Assembly: GCA_934630375.1 (NCBI GenBank)
Contig: CAKTVQ010000001.1
Location: 128,288-192,287 of the forward strand
DNA length: 64,000 bases
Source of the DNA: an uncultured Collinsella sp.
GTDB taxonomy: Bacteria > Actinomycetota > Coriobacteriia > Coriobacteriales > Coriobacteriaceae
Direction: 5' to 3'
Part shown: in pieces, positions 18,127-26,974 of the stretch
Layout of the letters: the number at the start of each line of letters is the position of its first letter
Position numbering within the stretch: position 1 is the first letter of the stretch
Notes under the pieces: model-generated
What the model was told of the DNA's origin: nothing
Seen by the model: the letters and a program-made list of their open reading frames with translations, nothing else
Databases searched by the model: none
Position numbers and translations under genes: made by a program

Positions 18127-18179
18127 TTGTTTGAGAGACCAAGAATTGGACCGAAGACACAGTCCCGGAATAACAAATA

Positions 18180-18204
18180 AGCTCGCCGGCTAGGCCGACG
18201 AGCT
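18180..18204 (-). terminator. Original terminator of the initiator tRNA
   Basis: On the minus strand AGCTCGTCGGC pairs imperfectly with GCCGGCGAGCT and is followed by TATTTGTT. It lies just beyond the tRNA 3' remnant. It was probably the tRNA terminator before the mobile element inserted. Confidence 0.65.
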
Positions 18205-18263
18205 GCAAGTTCTTGGTCGCGGGGGCAGGATTTGAACCTACGACCTCCGGGTTATGAGCCCGG
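18199..18263. repeat. attL: direct repeat containing the tRNA-fMet 3' fragment
   Basis: 65 bp identical to 32468-32532. From 18214 to 18263 it reproduces the tRNA from the anticodon region to the encoded CCA. Beyond 18263 the match to the tRNA ends, so this is a non-functional remnant. Confidence 0.92.
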
Positions 18264-18364
18264 AGTAATTCCTATTAACTATAGTAAATCAATAATAATT
18301 ACAGTAAAGAAAATAGCAGGTATTCAGCTTATTCTATTCATGGTTGTTTATGATTTACAAAAAG

Positions 18365-18390
18365 TTTCACCCGCAATTCACCCGCAATTT
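18365..18390. promoter_or_regulatory. Probable integrase arm-type sites, left end
   Basis: Two tandem copies of TTCACCCGCAA, with a related inverted GGGTGAA about 20 bp further in. The same tandem pair lies near the other end of the element (32404-32427). Paired short repeats inside both ends are typical of arm-type binding sites for tyrosine integrases. Confidence 0.6.
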
Positions 18391-18422
18391 TGCACTTGTG
18401 GGTGAATTTTTTTCACGATTCG

Positions 18423-18478
18423 GGATACGATACTTCCTGCCCGTGCCTTTAAAGGCACGGGCAGGAAGTATCGTATCC
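18423..18478. repeat. Perfect 56-bp palindrome upstream of the integrase gene
   Basis: Two 28-base arms beginning GGATACGATACTTCCTGCCC match exactly, with no spacer. It ends 24 bp before the integrase start codon. It may be a control hairpin or a binding site. There is no U-tract, so a terminator role is unlikely. Confidence 0.9.
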
Positions 18479-18502
18479 AACCCATCAGCGGGAGACGCGC
18501 CC

Positions 18503-19759
18503 ATGGCTATCGAAAAGGGCCGAAAGCCCAACACTTGGCTCATCACCTTCAACCTTCCGGAAAAGGACGCCAATGGGAGGTACAAACGCGCGCCCAAGCG
18601 AACGGTGCATGGACTCAAATCGGATGCCAAAAAGGAACTTGCCCGCTACCGGCTCGAATACGAAGACGGACAGGTTGCTGGATCAAAAGATACCGTTGCA
18701 AGCTATTCGAGCAGGTTCCATGCCCAGCACAAATTGAACTCGCCCCTCGCCTATGACCGGGAAGCACTTGAGATCAAAAAGATCGAAAGGCTTTTCCGCG
18801 GCATGGCGCTCACGTCCCTAACTCCCTCGCGAATCCGTAATGCATATTCGGCCGAGCGCGCGAGGCGAGCGGTGTGGACGGAAGACTGCGGAGACGAAAG
18901 GCCACTTTCAGAAAACGGCCTCTACAAGGTCCATGTCAAACTAAGACAGGTACTTAAACAGGCATATCGAGATGGGGAAATTCCCAACAACCCCGCAGAT
19001 ATGGTCGATTTCCCAAAGCCGCCTCAAGAAAACAAGAGGAACAGCCTCACCCTCTCTGAAGCCCGAAGATTCAGGAAAGCCGTGCTCCGTAAAATTGAAA
19101 CAGAGGGAGATGCCAAATACGTCGGAGTCCTCATCATCCTTGGAACGGGTTGCAGACGCGGTGAGATGCTAGGGCTTAGCTGGGGCGACGTCGATTTCTC
19201 CAACAATACAATCACGTTTTATAACCAATATGCAAAGGACAAGGTGCTCCGCAATCCCAAAATGGGCTCAGCAGGCCGGCGTGTTTGCATGGATGACACC
19301 TTGGCACGAATACTCGCCATCTGGAAGAACAGCCAACGTCTTGACCTAGAGCACATCAATGACCTCCGTCAGAAGCACTCCATAGAGCCTCTCACCCAGG
19401 ACGAGCGTATGCCAGTCATCAACGGAAAATACGGGCAACGGATTGACCCAGACGGTTTCGACAAGTTCTTCCGGAACTTCTGCGTCGATAACGGCTGGGG
19501 CGAATACACGATAGACATCGTCACCAAGACTTATGGCGGAAGAACGTTCACGCGGGGAAAAGGCTATCAGGGACTAACTGTCCACGAGCTCCGGCACACC
19601 GTCGCTAGCCTTCTCGTTGCCGAGGGCCTGGACGTCAAGACCGTTCAGGCCCAGCTTGGCCACAAGTCCGCCTCGACCACGCTCAACATCTACGCCCATG
19701 CATTCGAGGAACGTTCCCGTGCGGCCGGGGACACCATTGGCCGCCTGCTGAACGGGTAG
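18503..19759 (+). CDS. Tyrosine recombinase / integrase
   Basis: A 418-residue site-specific recombinase that would integrate and excise the element at tRNA-fMet. The N-terminal part (AP2-like arm-binding and core-binding domains) is basic. The catalytic domain shows the first arginine in LGTGCRRGEMLGL, then HELRHTVASLL, LGHKS and the tyrosine in TTLNIYAHAFE, which is the R-H-R-H-Y set. I chose the ATG that follows GGGAG and reads MAIEKGRK. An upstream in-frame start would run through the 56-bp palindrome and seems wrong. It is the first gene inside attL. Confidence 0.93.
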   Translation: MAIEKGRKPNTWLITFNLPEKDANGRYKRAPKRTVHGLKSDAKKELARYRLEYEDGQVAGSKDTVASYSSRFHAQHKLNSPLAYDREALEIKKIERLFRGMALTSLTPSRIRNAYSAERARRAVWTEDCGDERPLSENGLYKVHVKLRQVLKQAYRDGEIPNNPADMVDFPKPPQENKRNSLTLSEARRFRKAVLRKIETEGDAKYVGVLIILGTGCRRGEMLGLSWGDVDFSNNTITFYNQYAKDKVLRNPKMGSAGRRVCMDDTLARILAIWKNSQRLDLEHINDLRQKHSIEPLTQDERMPVINGKYGQRIDPDGFDKFFRNFCVDNGWGEYTIDIVTKTYGGRTFTRGKGYQGLTVHELRHTVASLLVAEGLDVKTVQAQLGHKSASTTLNIYAHAFEERSRAAGDTIGRLLNG

Positions 19760-19777
19760 GTCCGCGCCCTTGGTCGG

Positions 19778-21271
19778 TTAAGACTCAGGTGCAGAATATT
19801 CCACTGTAAATGAGGGGTACCGCCCGCTCCTACGCTTAAACGTCCAGCCGTCCCGTTCCATCTCGCGCATCACGGAGTCAACTTCCGCTTCCTTACCCGG
19901 CGCCCCGATGCATTCGCATATCGACGACAAGGTGAACGAGCGCCCGACCAAATGCGCCGCGATCACGCATCTGATCCGCCGAGCCCTTTCCTCCTTCTTC
20001 ACCTTCTTGTTATAAGAATCCCTACAGATTGCATCACAGTACTGGCGAGTCCTTTCCCCTCTGTGGATCACAAAGGCCCTACCACAATTGCGGCAGGGCA
20101 CAGACCTGCCTTCTATCGCCTGTCGCGCGAAGGCGCACCAGATACGCTCCAGCGCGCACTCATAGAACTCTGTCGAGACTCTTCCCAACTCATAATCAAG
20201 AGAATTGCGCCTTGTGTGAACCCTGACCATGACGTCATATAAGTTGCCGTACATTTTGTACCAAACCGGATTCGGGCAAAGAATCGAATTCACGAACACC
20301 GAATAGTCCCCGCCGTCGGGAAGCGCCCCAAATCGATACGGGTCCGACCCGGCCTCGCAATCGGCGCTACCTCCCTCGACGCGAACCACGTAAAGGGCAT
20401 CAACGGAATCGCCATTCCGGACGCAAACAGATCGCATGCCATCCTGGGGAGAAACAACAAACCCCTTTGATAACTCCGACAGTTTTTTGTTCTGATACAG
20501 GTCGAAACGTCTCTTGGCCCAATCGCTGTGACGAATAAAGATAGGGTAGGGAGAAGGCTCACACCTTACGCCACCCTTGCTTTCGAATCCACCTCGATAG
20601 TACACGCCCGCCGGTTCGTCGGAAGCCGACACAGCCGGAAACGCGCGATGGTATTCGCTTTCTCCGACGGTAATCATCCTACCGTAAGCCCCCGGAAATC
20701 CGAGATCAGAGATATAGATCGCTTTAAGAACCCGAAGCTCATCGGTAACCGCCCTGCACAGCTCGACCTCTGAAGACATAAATCTCCAATACGTTTCGTC
20801 ACTTGCGGCGCCCCTCATTCGCATCGCGCACGATAGCGCACCGGCGGCCGCCCTCCACCAGTCAACAGGTTCTCGAACCGTTAGGCCACAGACCATGCCG
20901 CTGTCGAAATCATACGTTCCAAAAAGAGGGCCGATTTCATAGGCAAGATCAATGAGCTCCTCGAAGGAAGGGTCGACGAGGCGGTATTCATTCTCCCTAT
21001 CAGCGACATGCGCTAGGCACCTATATTGCCCCGCACGAACCGGGGCAATATAGGTGCGCCCGGGAATGGGCTCGACAAGGTTGATCAGCCTTGATATGAC
21101 GTCGTCCGAATCAACCCTCGGCATCGGCGCATCCCGATTAAACGGCGTGTCGTCAAAGGTAAAAACAAGATCGTCGTCTTCGATGTCGACGGTGAAGCAA
21201 TTCCCCAACAGACCGGTTTCTTTATCGAGCGCAAGCCCCACCCGTTGCCGCCATCTCAGCCCGTTCTGCAA
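19778..21271 (-). CDS. Unknown protein with C-terminal zinc-ribbon-like motif
   Basis: A 497-residue cytoplasmic protein with no family I can name. The first 350 residues have no recognisable motif. Around residues 395-425 there is CRNCGRAF, then YCDAICRDSYNKK, a probable zinc-binding cluster followed by a very basic segment. The last 60 residues could form a winged helix, ending in SFTVEYSAPES. The start is TTG (MQNGLRW) with GGGAG 6 bp upstream; ATGs nearby are out of frame. It is convergent with the integrase gene and is the only minus-strand gene in the left half of the element. A DNA-binding or host-takeover role would be speculation. Confidence 0.7.
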   Translation of the reverse strand: MQNGLRWRQRVGLALDKETGLLGNCFTVDIEDDDLVFTFDDTPFNRDAPMPRVDSDDVISRLINLVEPIPGRTYIAPVRAGQYRCLAHVADRENEYRLVDPSFEELIDLAYEIGPLFGTYDFDSGMVCGLTVREPVDWWRAAAGALSCAMRMRGAASDETYWRFMSSEVELCRAVTDELRVLKAIYISDLGFPGAYGRMITVGESEYHRAFPAVSASDEPAGVYYRGGFESKGGVRCEPSPYPIFIRHSDWAKRRFDLYQNKKLSELSKGFVVSPQDGMRSVCVRNGDSVDALYVVRVEGGSADCEAGSDPYRFGALPDGGDYSVFVNSILCPNPVWYKMYGNLYDVMVRVHTRRNSLDYELGRVSTEFYECALERIWCAFARQAIEGRSVPCRNCGRAFVIHRGERTRQYCDAICRDSYNKKVKKEERARRIRCVIAAHLVGRSFTLSSICECIGAPGKEAEVDSVMREMERDGWTFKRRSGRYPSFTVEYSAPES

Positions 21272-21441
21272 TCTTAACTCCCATTTAACTATTCAATAAC
21301 AATTCATTTTCGCAGGTAATCAGCCTGTTTCCAACCTGATACCCGAACTTGCCAGCGGCCATTCCTCACCATAGGAAACCAAGCGAAACTACAGTCAGCT
21401 TGCGCGAGCCACACTATCCCACACGATATTAAGGAGGAAAC

Positions 21442-21663
21442 ATGGATACTGAGGCCTCCGTCGATTATCACCTTAACGACGGGCCCCTTTTCTGGTCCCC
21501 CGACCGCGTCATGACGGAGCTGGACGTCAGCCGCCCCACGGCCTACAAGCTGATGCACGCCTCCGGCGCGTGCACCAAGGCTATGCGCCATATCCGCGTG
21601 TACGCTCCCGGCTTCATCGCCTACGTCAACTCGATTAACGACAAGGAGGGCCGCGATGCCTAG
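21442..21663 (+). CDS. Small helix-turn-helix protein, excisionase-like
   Basis: A 73-residue protein preceded by AAGGAGG. The centre, WSPDRVMTELDVSRPTAYKL, resembles the winged helix of excisionases and MerR-type small DNA-binding proteins. It starts the plus-strand mobilization operon and overlaps the next gene by 8 bp. It could be the recombination directionality factor for the integrase, or a repressor of the operon. Confidence 0.7.
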   Translation: MDTEASVDYHLNDGPLFWSPDRVMTELDVSRPTAYKLMHASGACTKAMRHIRVYAPGFIAYVNSINDKEGRDA

Positions 21664-22522
21664 CCCCAACCATCCCCCCGCCGTGCCCCCGGCCTTCCGT
21701 GGCGGCATCCGTCCCCTGCTCGACCGCCTCGATGCCGTCTTCACTGGCGCCGACGGCCGCGTTACCTTCGAGCCTGCTCCGCTCAGCGCCGAGCTCAACG
21801 GGCTCGGTGAGGAGCTCGTGCTCCTCACCGGCGTCGCCGGCGGCGGCAAGACGGACCTGATCTTGAACATGGGCCTCTCTATGGCGCGTCACCGTCGCGT
21901 GGTGATCGCAAGCTACGAGATTGCCCGCGCGGCCTGCGTCCGTCGCATCCTTCCTGCCGCGTCATGTCTCATCCCCGGTGGCACACCGCTCACCGAGGCT
22001 GACTTCGGCGACGAGGGCAAGCGTGAGGTCGTCGATGACACTGTCGCGGCCGTCCGCGCCGTCTCAGACAACCTCATCATCGTCGACGACCTCACGATGG
22101 ACGACGTTCGCGGCCACAGCATCGAGAGCCTCACCGAGGCCGTGCACGCCATCGCCCTCCGCGACGGCATCCCGCCGGCGGTGATCGTCGACTACGCCCA
22201 GCTCGTCACCGTGTCCACACCGGCGTTCTCGACGACGGACATCCTCGACCGCGTGTCCTTCGGCCTCGCGCAGGTGGCGCACCACGAGCGCACCCCCGTC
22301 ATCGCCGTCGCCATCACCGGCAAGGACGGCAGCTTCCGCGGCACCGCCAAGCTTGAGTTCGACGCCGACATCATCCTTGCGATCAAGACCGACCGCGAGA
22401 ATGCCGAGAACGGCAGCCGCGATCTTCATGTCGACATCAACAAGAACCGCAACGGCGCTGCCGGCGGCCGTGTCAACCTGACGTACTGGCCTGCGTACCA
22501 CCATTTCGCCGCCACCGAATAG
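21656..22522 (+). CDS. DnaB/RecA-like replicative helicase-type ATPase
   Basis: A 288-residue P-loop ATPase. Walker A is TGVAGGGKTDLIL (near residue 63), Walker B-type strands are NLIIVDDL and AVIVDYAQLV, and later PVIAVAITGKDGSFRGTAKL and EFDADIILAI match the DnaB C-terminal core. The DnaB N-terminal primase-interaction domain is missing, so it is about half the usual length. On a mobilizable element it may load at the origin or support replication of the excised circle. It overlaps the upstream gene, indicating translational coupling. Confidence 0.8.
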   Translation: MPSPNHPPAVPPAFRGGIRPLLDRLDAVFTGADGRVTFEPAPLSAELNGLGEELVLLTGVAGGGKTDLILNMGLSMARHRRVVIASYEIARAACVRRILPAASCLIPGGTPLTEADFGDEGKREVVDDTVAAVRAVSDNLIIVDDLTMDDVRGHSIESLTEAVHAIALRDGIPPAVIVDYAQLVTVSTPAFSTTDILDRVSFGLAQVAHHERTPVIAVAITGKDGSFRGTAKLEFDADIILAIKTDRENAENGSRDLHVDINKNRNGAAGGRVNLTYWPAYHHFAATE

Positions 22523-22528
22523 CAATCA

Positions 22529-22550
22529 GCGGGGCGCATTTGCGCCCCGC
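22529..22550 (+). terminator. Hairpin after the ATPase gene
   Basis: GCGGGGCGCAT pairs with its complement (ATGCGCCCCGC-type arms), starting 6 bp after the stop codon. There is no U-tract, so it may only attenuate or protect the transcript. Confidence 0.45.
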
Positions 22551-22570
22551 CCAACCCCAAGGAGTATCAC

Positions 22571-23053
22571 ATGAGCACCATCAAGAACAGTAACAAGATC
22601 GTCCAGAAGGGCTACGGCCTTCCCCTTGTTTTCGATATCGCTAACCGCCGTTACACCTACCGTGCCGACGACGACCCCCGTTTCCTCAACCTCGACTCTA
22701 TCGCGACCGCGAAGAGCGCTTGGGTTCTGCGCTTCAAGAACAAAATCGACGGGCTTCCGCAGGCCTATATCGTCTTCAGCCAGACCGAACGCCCGCTTGA
22801 CCCCATCGAGTATCTCGCTGACATTGACGAGCTCTACGGCATCCCCGACGATGAACTCATCAAGGTCGCGGCACGTTCCTATATCGTCGACGGCTACGGT
22901 GAGGCGCACGACACCTTCTGCGATCGTTATATGTGCCGTCTTGAAGACATGGGGCAGGACCTCGGGGTCTTCGCCGCAATCCCGGTCCGCTTCCTCAAAA
23001 TCATCCCCAACAACACCTTTACCTACCAGACTATCGAAAACATTGACGACTAA
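22571..23053 (+). CDS. Hypothetical protein of the mobilization region
   Basis: A 160-residue acidic soluble protein with AAGGAG before its ATG. It starts MSTIKNSNKIVQKGYGLPLV. I do not recognise the family and see no signal peptide, membrane helix or metal motif. It lies between the ATPase and the ribbon-helix-helix gene, each gap containing a hairpin. The codon use fits its neighbours, so it is likely a real gene. Confidence 0.75.
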   Translation: MSTIKNSNKIVQKGYGLPLVFDIANRRYTYRADDDPRFLNLDSIATAKSAWVLRFKNKIDGLPQAYIVFSQTERPLDPIEYLADIDELYGIPDDELIKVAARSYIVDGYGEAHDTFCDRYMCRLEDMGQDLGVFAAIPVRFLKIIPNNTFTYQTIENIDD

Positions 23054-23063
23054 TCCGCCACGC

Positions 23064-23087
23064 GCCGCCGCCCACACAGGCGGCGGC
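23064..23087 (+). terminator. Terminator-like hairpin before the relaxosome genes
   Basis: GCCGCCGCC pairs with GGCGGCGGC across ACACA-type loop sequence and is followed by CTTTTCTTT. It may stop or reduce transcription between the two halves of the operon. Its position just before the relaxosome genes also makes the area a place to look for oriT. Confidence 0.65.
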
Positions 23088-23111
23088 CTTTTCTTTAACG
23101 GAGAAGGAAAA

Positions 23112-23570
23112 ATGACAACGAGAAATGTCAGCGTAAAAATCGACCACAAGCTCTACACCGCCCTCAAGACACGGGCCGATCTCAACAAGTCCAACGTCAG
23201 CGACGAGATCCGCTCGCTCCTGCGCTCGGCGCTCGCCGCGGAGGGGCTCGACCTCTACGGCAACGAGGTCGCGGGCTTCATCCGCGGCGTCGTCGACGCG
23301 CGCATGGACGTCGCCGCGCTCGATATCGAGCGCAAGCTCGACGCCACCGAGGACCGCATCGCCGCGGTCCTCTCGCGCCCCATGACCGCCGCCATCATGG
23401 CCGGCCTCATGTCGGCCGACGTCCTCAAGGCCTCCTACGCCTCGCTCGACGACGTCCCCGTCGCGGACATCTGGAAGAACTACCTCGCGCAGGCCGGCGA
23501 GCTCAGCCGCGCCGGCCTCGGCCGCATCGACGAGGTGAAGCTCCACGCGCGCGAGCGCGCCGATGGCTAG
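23112..23570 (+). CDS. Ribbon-helix-helix relaxosome protein (MobC-like)
   Basis: A 152-residue protein. Residues 1-45 (RNVSVKIDHKLYTALKTRAD, then LNKSNVSDEIRSLL) form a ribbon-helix-helix DNA-binding domain. The remainder is helical and includes a predicted pairing segment with AALDIERKLDATEDRI. Such proteins bind oriT and assist the relaxase. The gene overlaps the relaxase start by 8 bp. GAGAAGG precedes the ATG. The role is inferred from the fold and the neighbouring relaxase. Confidence 0.8.
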   Translation: MTTRNVSVKIDHKLYTALKTRADLNKSNVSDEIRSLLRSALAAEGLDLYGNEVAGFIRGVVDARMDVAALDIERKLDATEDRIAAVLSRPMTAAIMAGLMSADVLKASYASLDDVPVADIWKNYLAQAGELSRAGLGRIDEVKLHARERADG

Positions 23571-24918
23571 CCCGCCCGTCATCGTCAACCACTCCGTCGT
23601 CCGCGCGGGGGCGTCCGCGAGGGCGTCCGCCGCGGGCCTGGCGGCATACGCCGGCACCCGCCGCGGCGTCGTCATCGAGGTCAGCGAGGCCGACGGCAGG
23701 AGGCTCGGCGTGGACGGCCTGGCCGCCTACGCCGCGAACAGGACCGGCTCGACCGGCGGCCTCTGGGACGCCGGCGGCCCGGTCCCCGTGGCGGAGGCGA
23801 GGCGCGCCATCGCCCAGAACGGCGGCGCGGTGCTCACCACCGTCGTCACGGTCCCGAACGACATCGCCCCAGATGCCGGCCTCGACCGCCTGGACGCGTG
23901 GCAGGCACTGGTACGGTCCGAGTGGCCGAGGCTCTTCTCCGAGATGACGGGCGTCCCCGAGAGCCGCGTGGAATTCTACGCGGCGATGCACATCAACGGC
24001 ACAAGCCACCACGTCCATATCCTCACGGTCGACCGCGAGGGCGGCTGGGACTCCCTGCTGCCCAAGGGGAAGATGGAGGCGGCGCGGCTCGAGATCTCCT
24101 CGAAGGCCATAGCACCGCTGCTGCGGGAGGCCTACATCGAGCGCGACCTCGCGAGGGAGGCTGCGCTAGACGCCGTCTCCCGCATCGACCGGAACCATTT
24201 CGATATCGAGCTGCCGCCGGACGGAAGGATCGAGGCCGCCCACCTTAGGCGGTTCCACCCGAAGACGTCCGCCGCGCTGAGGGAGGCCCTCGACCGGGCG
24301 GCCTCCGACTTCCCCGAGCTCGCCGACGCACTGGACCGCTATAAGGAGGCCGTCGAGAGGTGCGTCGACCTCAAGTGCCTGACCGGGGAGGCCCGAGACG
24401 TCTATGTTCGCAGGGCCGCCGACGACTTCGGCCTCCGCTGCGAGAACGCCGCCCTGCGCGTCATGGCCCCCGACAGGGCCCCGAAGCGTGACATGCGGCC
24501 GGCGCGGCGCGCCGCGCCCGAAACCGGTCCCGCCACGGAGAGGCGGCGGGAGGCCGGCCTCGCCACCGAGGCCCGGGCCTGTATCCCGAAAAGACGCCTT
24601 GAGGCAATCGACCGAAAGGTCGCCCGCGGCCAGTCGATCGAACGCAATGACTTAAAGGGGTGCCCCACGGCGGAGCGGATCTTCCGGCAGGTGCCGTCGG
24701 CCGGCCCGGCCCTCGGACGCGCAGCCGCGATAACGGCCTTCATCGCAAGGGAGGCCACGCGGGATGCCGGCGGCCGCGACATGGGGGACGAGGCCGGAGA
24801 GAGGGCCCTGCGATTCATCGCCTCGGCCCTGCGGATCCTGGCATCCGGCGGCACCGGGCCGTCGAGTGCCCCGACCGTGAAGATTGCGAACAGGATAGAA
24901 AGGACACTGAGAAGATGA
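23563..24918 (+). CDS. Relaxase (MobL/MobP-like nicking enzyme)
   Basis: A 451-residue mobilization nuclease that would nick one strand at oriT and stay attached to the DNA for transfer. The metal-binding histidine motif is visible as MHINGTSHHVHILTVDREGG near residues 143-165. Candidate catalytic residues lie in the first 30 residues and near SRVEFYAAMH. The C-terminal half is Arg/Ala-rich and helical, with no primase or helicase domain. It overlaps both neighbours and is followed directly by the coupling-protein gene, a standard MOB arrangement. The exact MOB class is uncertain. Confidence 0.85.
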   Translation: MASPPVIVNHSVVRAGASARASAAGLAAYAGTRRGVVIEVSEADGRRLGVDGLAAYAANRTGSTGGLWDAGGPVPVAEARRAIAQNGGAVLTTVVTVPNDIAPDAGLDRLDAWQALVRSEWPRLFSEMTGVPESRVEFYAAMHINGTSHHVHILTVDREGGWDSLLPKGKMEAARLEISSKAIAPLLREAYIERDLAREAALDAVSRIDRNHFDIELPPDGRIEAAHLRRFHPKTSAALREALDRAASDFPELADALDRYKEAVERCVDLKCLTGEARDVYVRRAADDFGLRCENAALRVMAPDRAPKRDMRPARRAAPETGPATERRREAGLATEARACIPKRRLEAIDRKVARGQSIERNDLKGCPTAERIFRQVPSAGPALGRAAAITAFIAREATRDAGGRDMGDEAGERALRFIASALRILASGGTGPSSAPTVKIANRIERTLRR

Positions 24919-26873
24919 AGCCCAAATCCTTCAACCGCGACATGAAAAGGGAGCTCGCCGACACGCTGGCGGCCCACGGCATAATCGCCGGCGTCGCCGC
25001 CATCGCGACCGTCAGCGCGTGGGATTATGCGAGCTGGTGGACGGCATCGCTCGCCTCCGACCTCTCCACCCTGTTGCACTTGCAGGTTGGCGACCCGGGG
25101 ACCGAGCCCGACACCGTCCTCCGCAACCCATTGGATACGCTCGCCGACACGTTGGCAACCGGGAAAGTGGGCGGGCTACTGGCCGCGGTCGCAGCCGTCG
25201 CAGTCGCCATCATGGTCCTTGGCCTCGTCTCGTGGGCACGTTCGTGGCTGAGGCTCCACGACGGGACGTTCGCCGGCGACCGTGCGCCCACGCGCACGCA
25301 CGGGGACGCCTGGCTCGAATCGCGCCCGTCCAGGGTCGCAAGGCGGTGCCCGCCCTGGGACGGGAAGGAGGTCGCGAGGGGGCTCGTTGCGGCCGGCTAC
25401 GTCGGCGGCGGGATCGCGATGGTCCCCGCCGTCCACTGCCTCATAAGGGCGGGCAGCGGCGCAGGTAAGACGAGAAGATCTCTTGCCGTCAGCGTGGCCG
25501 CCGCGATCGACCGCAACGCACACGGAATCCCGACGTCCGTCATCGTCCACGACCCGAAGTCCGAGATCCGCGCATGGACCGAGCCGCTCGCCCGGAGGTC
25601 CGGGATGGAGGTCGTCGCCATCCGGCTCGACGAGCCCGTCAAGTCGGCGAGGTTCAACCCCCTCGACCGCGCCATCTCCGCACTCGGGACGGAGGGCGTC
25701 GCCGGCGCCGTGGCGGAGCTCCGCGAGCTGTCGTCCGCCATCGTGCCCGATGCCTTCTCCTCTGGCCAGAGGTTCTTCACGGACGCCAGCCGCAACCTGC
25801 TGACTGGCCTATGCCTCCTGGCGATAACGGACGAGCGGGTCCCCGACGGCGCGCGGAACCTCTCGACCGTGCTTGCGCTCCTGGAGCCCCGCGACGGGAA
25901 GAGCGCCGTGAAATCGCTGGAGGAGCTCGCCGCGGACCTGCCGGCGGGAAACCCGGCGCGCCAGTTCCTCCTCGTCGCCTCGTCGAACGGCGGCGGAGGG
26001 GAAGCCCTCGTCTCCACCGCGCGCAACTACCTCATGTCCTTCTGCGACGACGACGTCAGCCGCATGCTCTGGGGCGGAGAGGTCGACCTCGCATCGGTCG
26101 GGCGCAAGCCGACCATCCTCTACATCTCCAGCGCGACGGACCGCGGCGACCGCGGCGCGCTCGTCTCGTGCATCTTCTCCCAGGCGCTGTCGGCGCTGCG
26201 CGAGACCGCGCGCCTGTCAGGCGGCAGGCTGCCGGCGGAGACCCTGCTCGCCATCGACGAGGGCTCGGGCATCCCCAAGATCCCGCGCCTGCTGGGCGAC
26301 CTCGCGGAGGTCCGCAGCATCGGGCTGCACGTCGTCTTCGTGCTCCAGAACACCCATCTGCTCGAGGCGCGATGCGGTTACTCCAGGGCGGAGTCGGACG
26401 CGCTGCTGGCGCTGCTCGGCACCCAGGTCGTCCTCTCGGTAGAGTCCGTCGGCGAGGCGGAGGAGATCAGCAAGCGTCTCGGCGACTACAGCGTGAGGAC
26501 GACCGGGGAGAGCTCCACCAAGGGGACGCAGAGCTCCTCGTCCGGCAAGTCGTTCTCCGTGGCGCGCCGCCCGCTGATCACACCGTCGGAGCTCATGGCC
26601 TGGAGCGCGCGCGAGAACGGCGCGCTCGTGATCGACGCGGAGGGCCCGATGGCGCTCGCCAGCCGCGACATCACCGAGACGTTCCTGGGGCCGCTGCTGG
26701 GCCTGACGCCGCCGGGGGCCGAGGACGCGCTGCTCGCGCGGGCGCTCGAGGGGGAGGTCCGCAACGCCGGTCCGGCACCGGTATGGCGCATCCCGGAGAA
26801 GCCTAAAAAGCCCAAGGGGTCGCCGTCCGGCGGCAGGAAGCGCAAGGTATCCGCCGCGCCCGACGGGTTCTGA
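24915..26873 (+). CDS. VirD4/TraG-type coupling protein
   Basis: A 652-residue membrane-anchored ATPase that would bring the relaxase-DNA complex to a type IV secretion channel. Two N-terminal membrane helices are seen (about residues 20-50 and 88-112). Walker A follows as RAGSGAGKTRRSLAV near residue 183, then VIVHDPKSEIRAW and SARFNPLDRA, and a Walker B-like ETLLAIDEGSGIPKIPRL. The C-terminal tail is basic (KPKKPKGSPSGGRKRK). The start overlaps the relaxase stop as ATGA. No other transfer-channel gene is present, so it would have to dock with a channel encoded elsewhere. Confidence 0.92.
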   Translation: MKPKSFNRDMKRELADTLAAHGIIAGVAAIATVSAWDYASWWTASLASDLSTLLHLQVGDPGTEPDTVLRNPLDTLADTLATGKVGGLLAAVAAVAVAIMVLGLVSWARSWLRLHDGTFAGDRAPTRTHGDAWLESRPSRVARRCPPWDGKEVARGLVAAGYVGGGIAMVPAVHCLIRAGSGAGKTRRSLAVSVAAAIDRNAHGIPTSVIVHDPKSEIRAWTEPLARRSGMEVVAIRLDEPVKSARFNPLDRAISALGTEGVAGAVAELRELSSAIVPDAFSSGQRFFTDASRNLLTGLCLLAITDERVPDGARNLSTVLALLEPRDGKSAVKSLEELAADLPAGNPARQFLLVASSNGGGGEALVSTARNYLMSFCDDDVSRMLWGGEVDLASVGRKPTILYISSATDRGDRGALVSCIFSQALSALRETARLSGGRLPAETLLAIDEGSGIPKIPRLLGDLAEVRSIGLHVVFVLQNTHLLEARCGYSRAESDALLALLGTQVVLSVESVGEAEEISKRLGDYSVRTTGESSTKGTQSSSSGKSFSVARRPLITPSELMAWSARENGALVIDAEGPMALASRDITETFLGPLLGLTPPGAEDALLARALEGEVRNAGPAPVWRIPEKPKKPKGSPSGGRKRKVSAAPDGF

Positions 26874-26900
26874 TGCGTCATACGGCCCTGCCTGCGAAAA

Positions 26901-26946
26901 CGGCCCGCCGTCATACGGCGCGCGAGGCGCGTATGACGGCGGGCCG
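26901..26946. terminator. Strong hairpin after the coupling-protein gene
   Basis: A 17-bp perfect inverted repeat, CGGCCCGCCGTCATACG and complement, with a 12-bp loop, starting 27 bp after the stop codon. It is probably a terminator for the mobilization operon; there is no U-tract. Confidence 0.6.
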
Positions 26947-26974
26947 TGACCGCCTTCCGGTTTAACCGGCTATG

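Noticed and set aside
15834..18134. A 766-codon open frame on the plus strand
   Set aside because: It is antisense to the old-yellow-enzyme gene, whose domains and terminator are clear.
18214..18290. A second tRNA gene
   Set aside because: Only the part from the anticodon arm to CCA matches; the 5' half is missing. It is the attL remnant.
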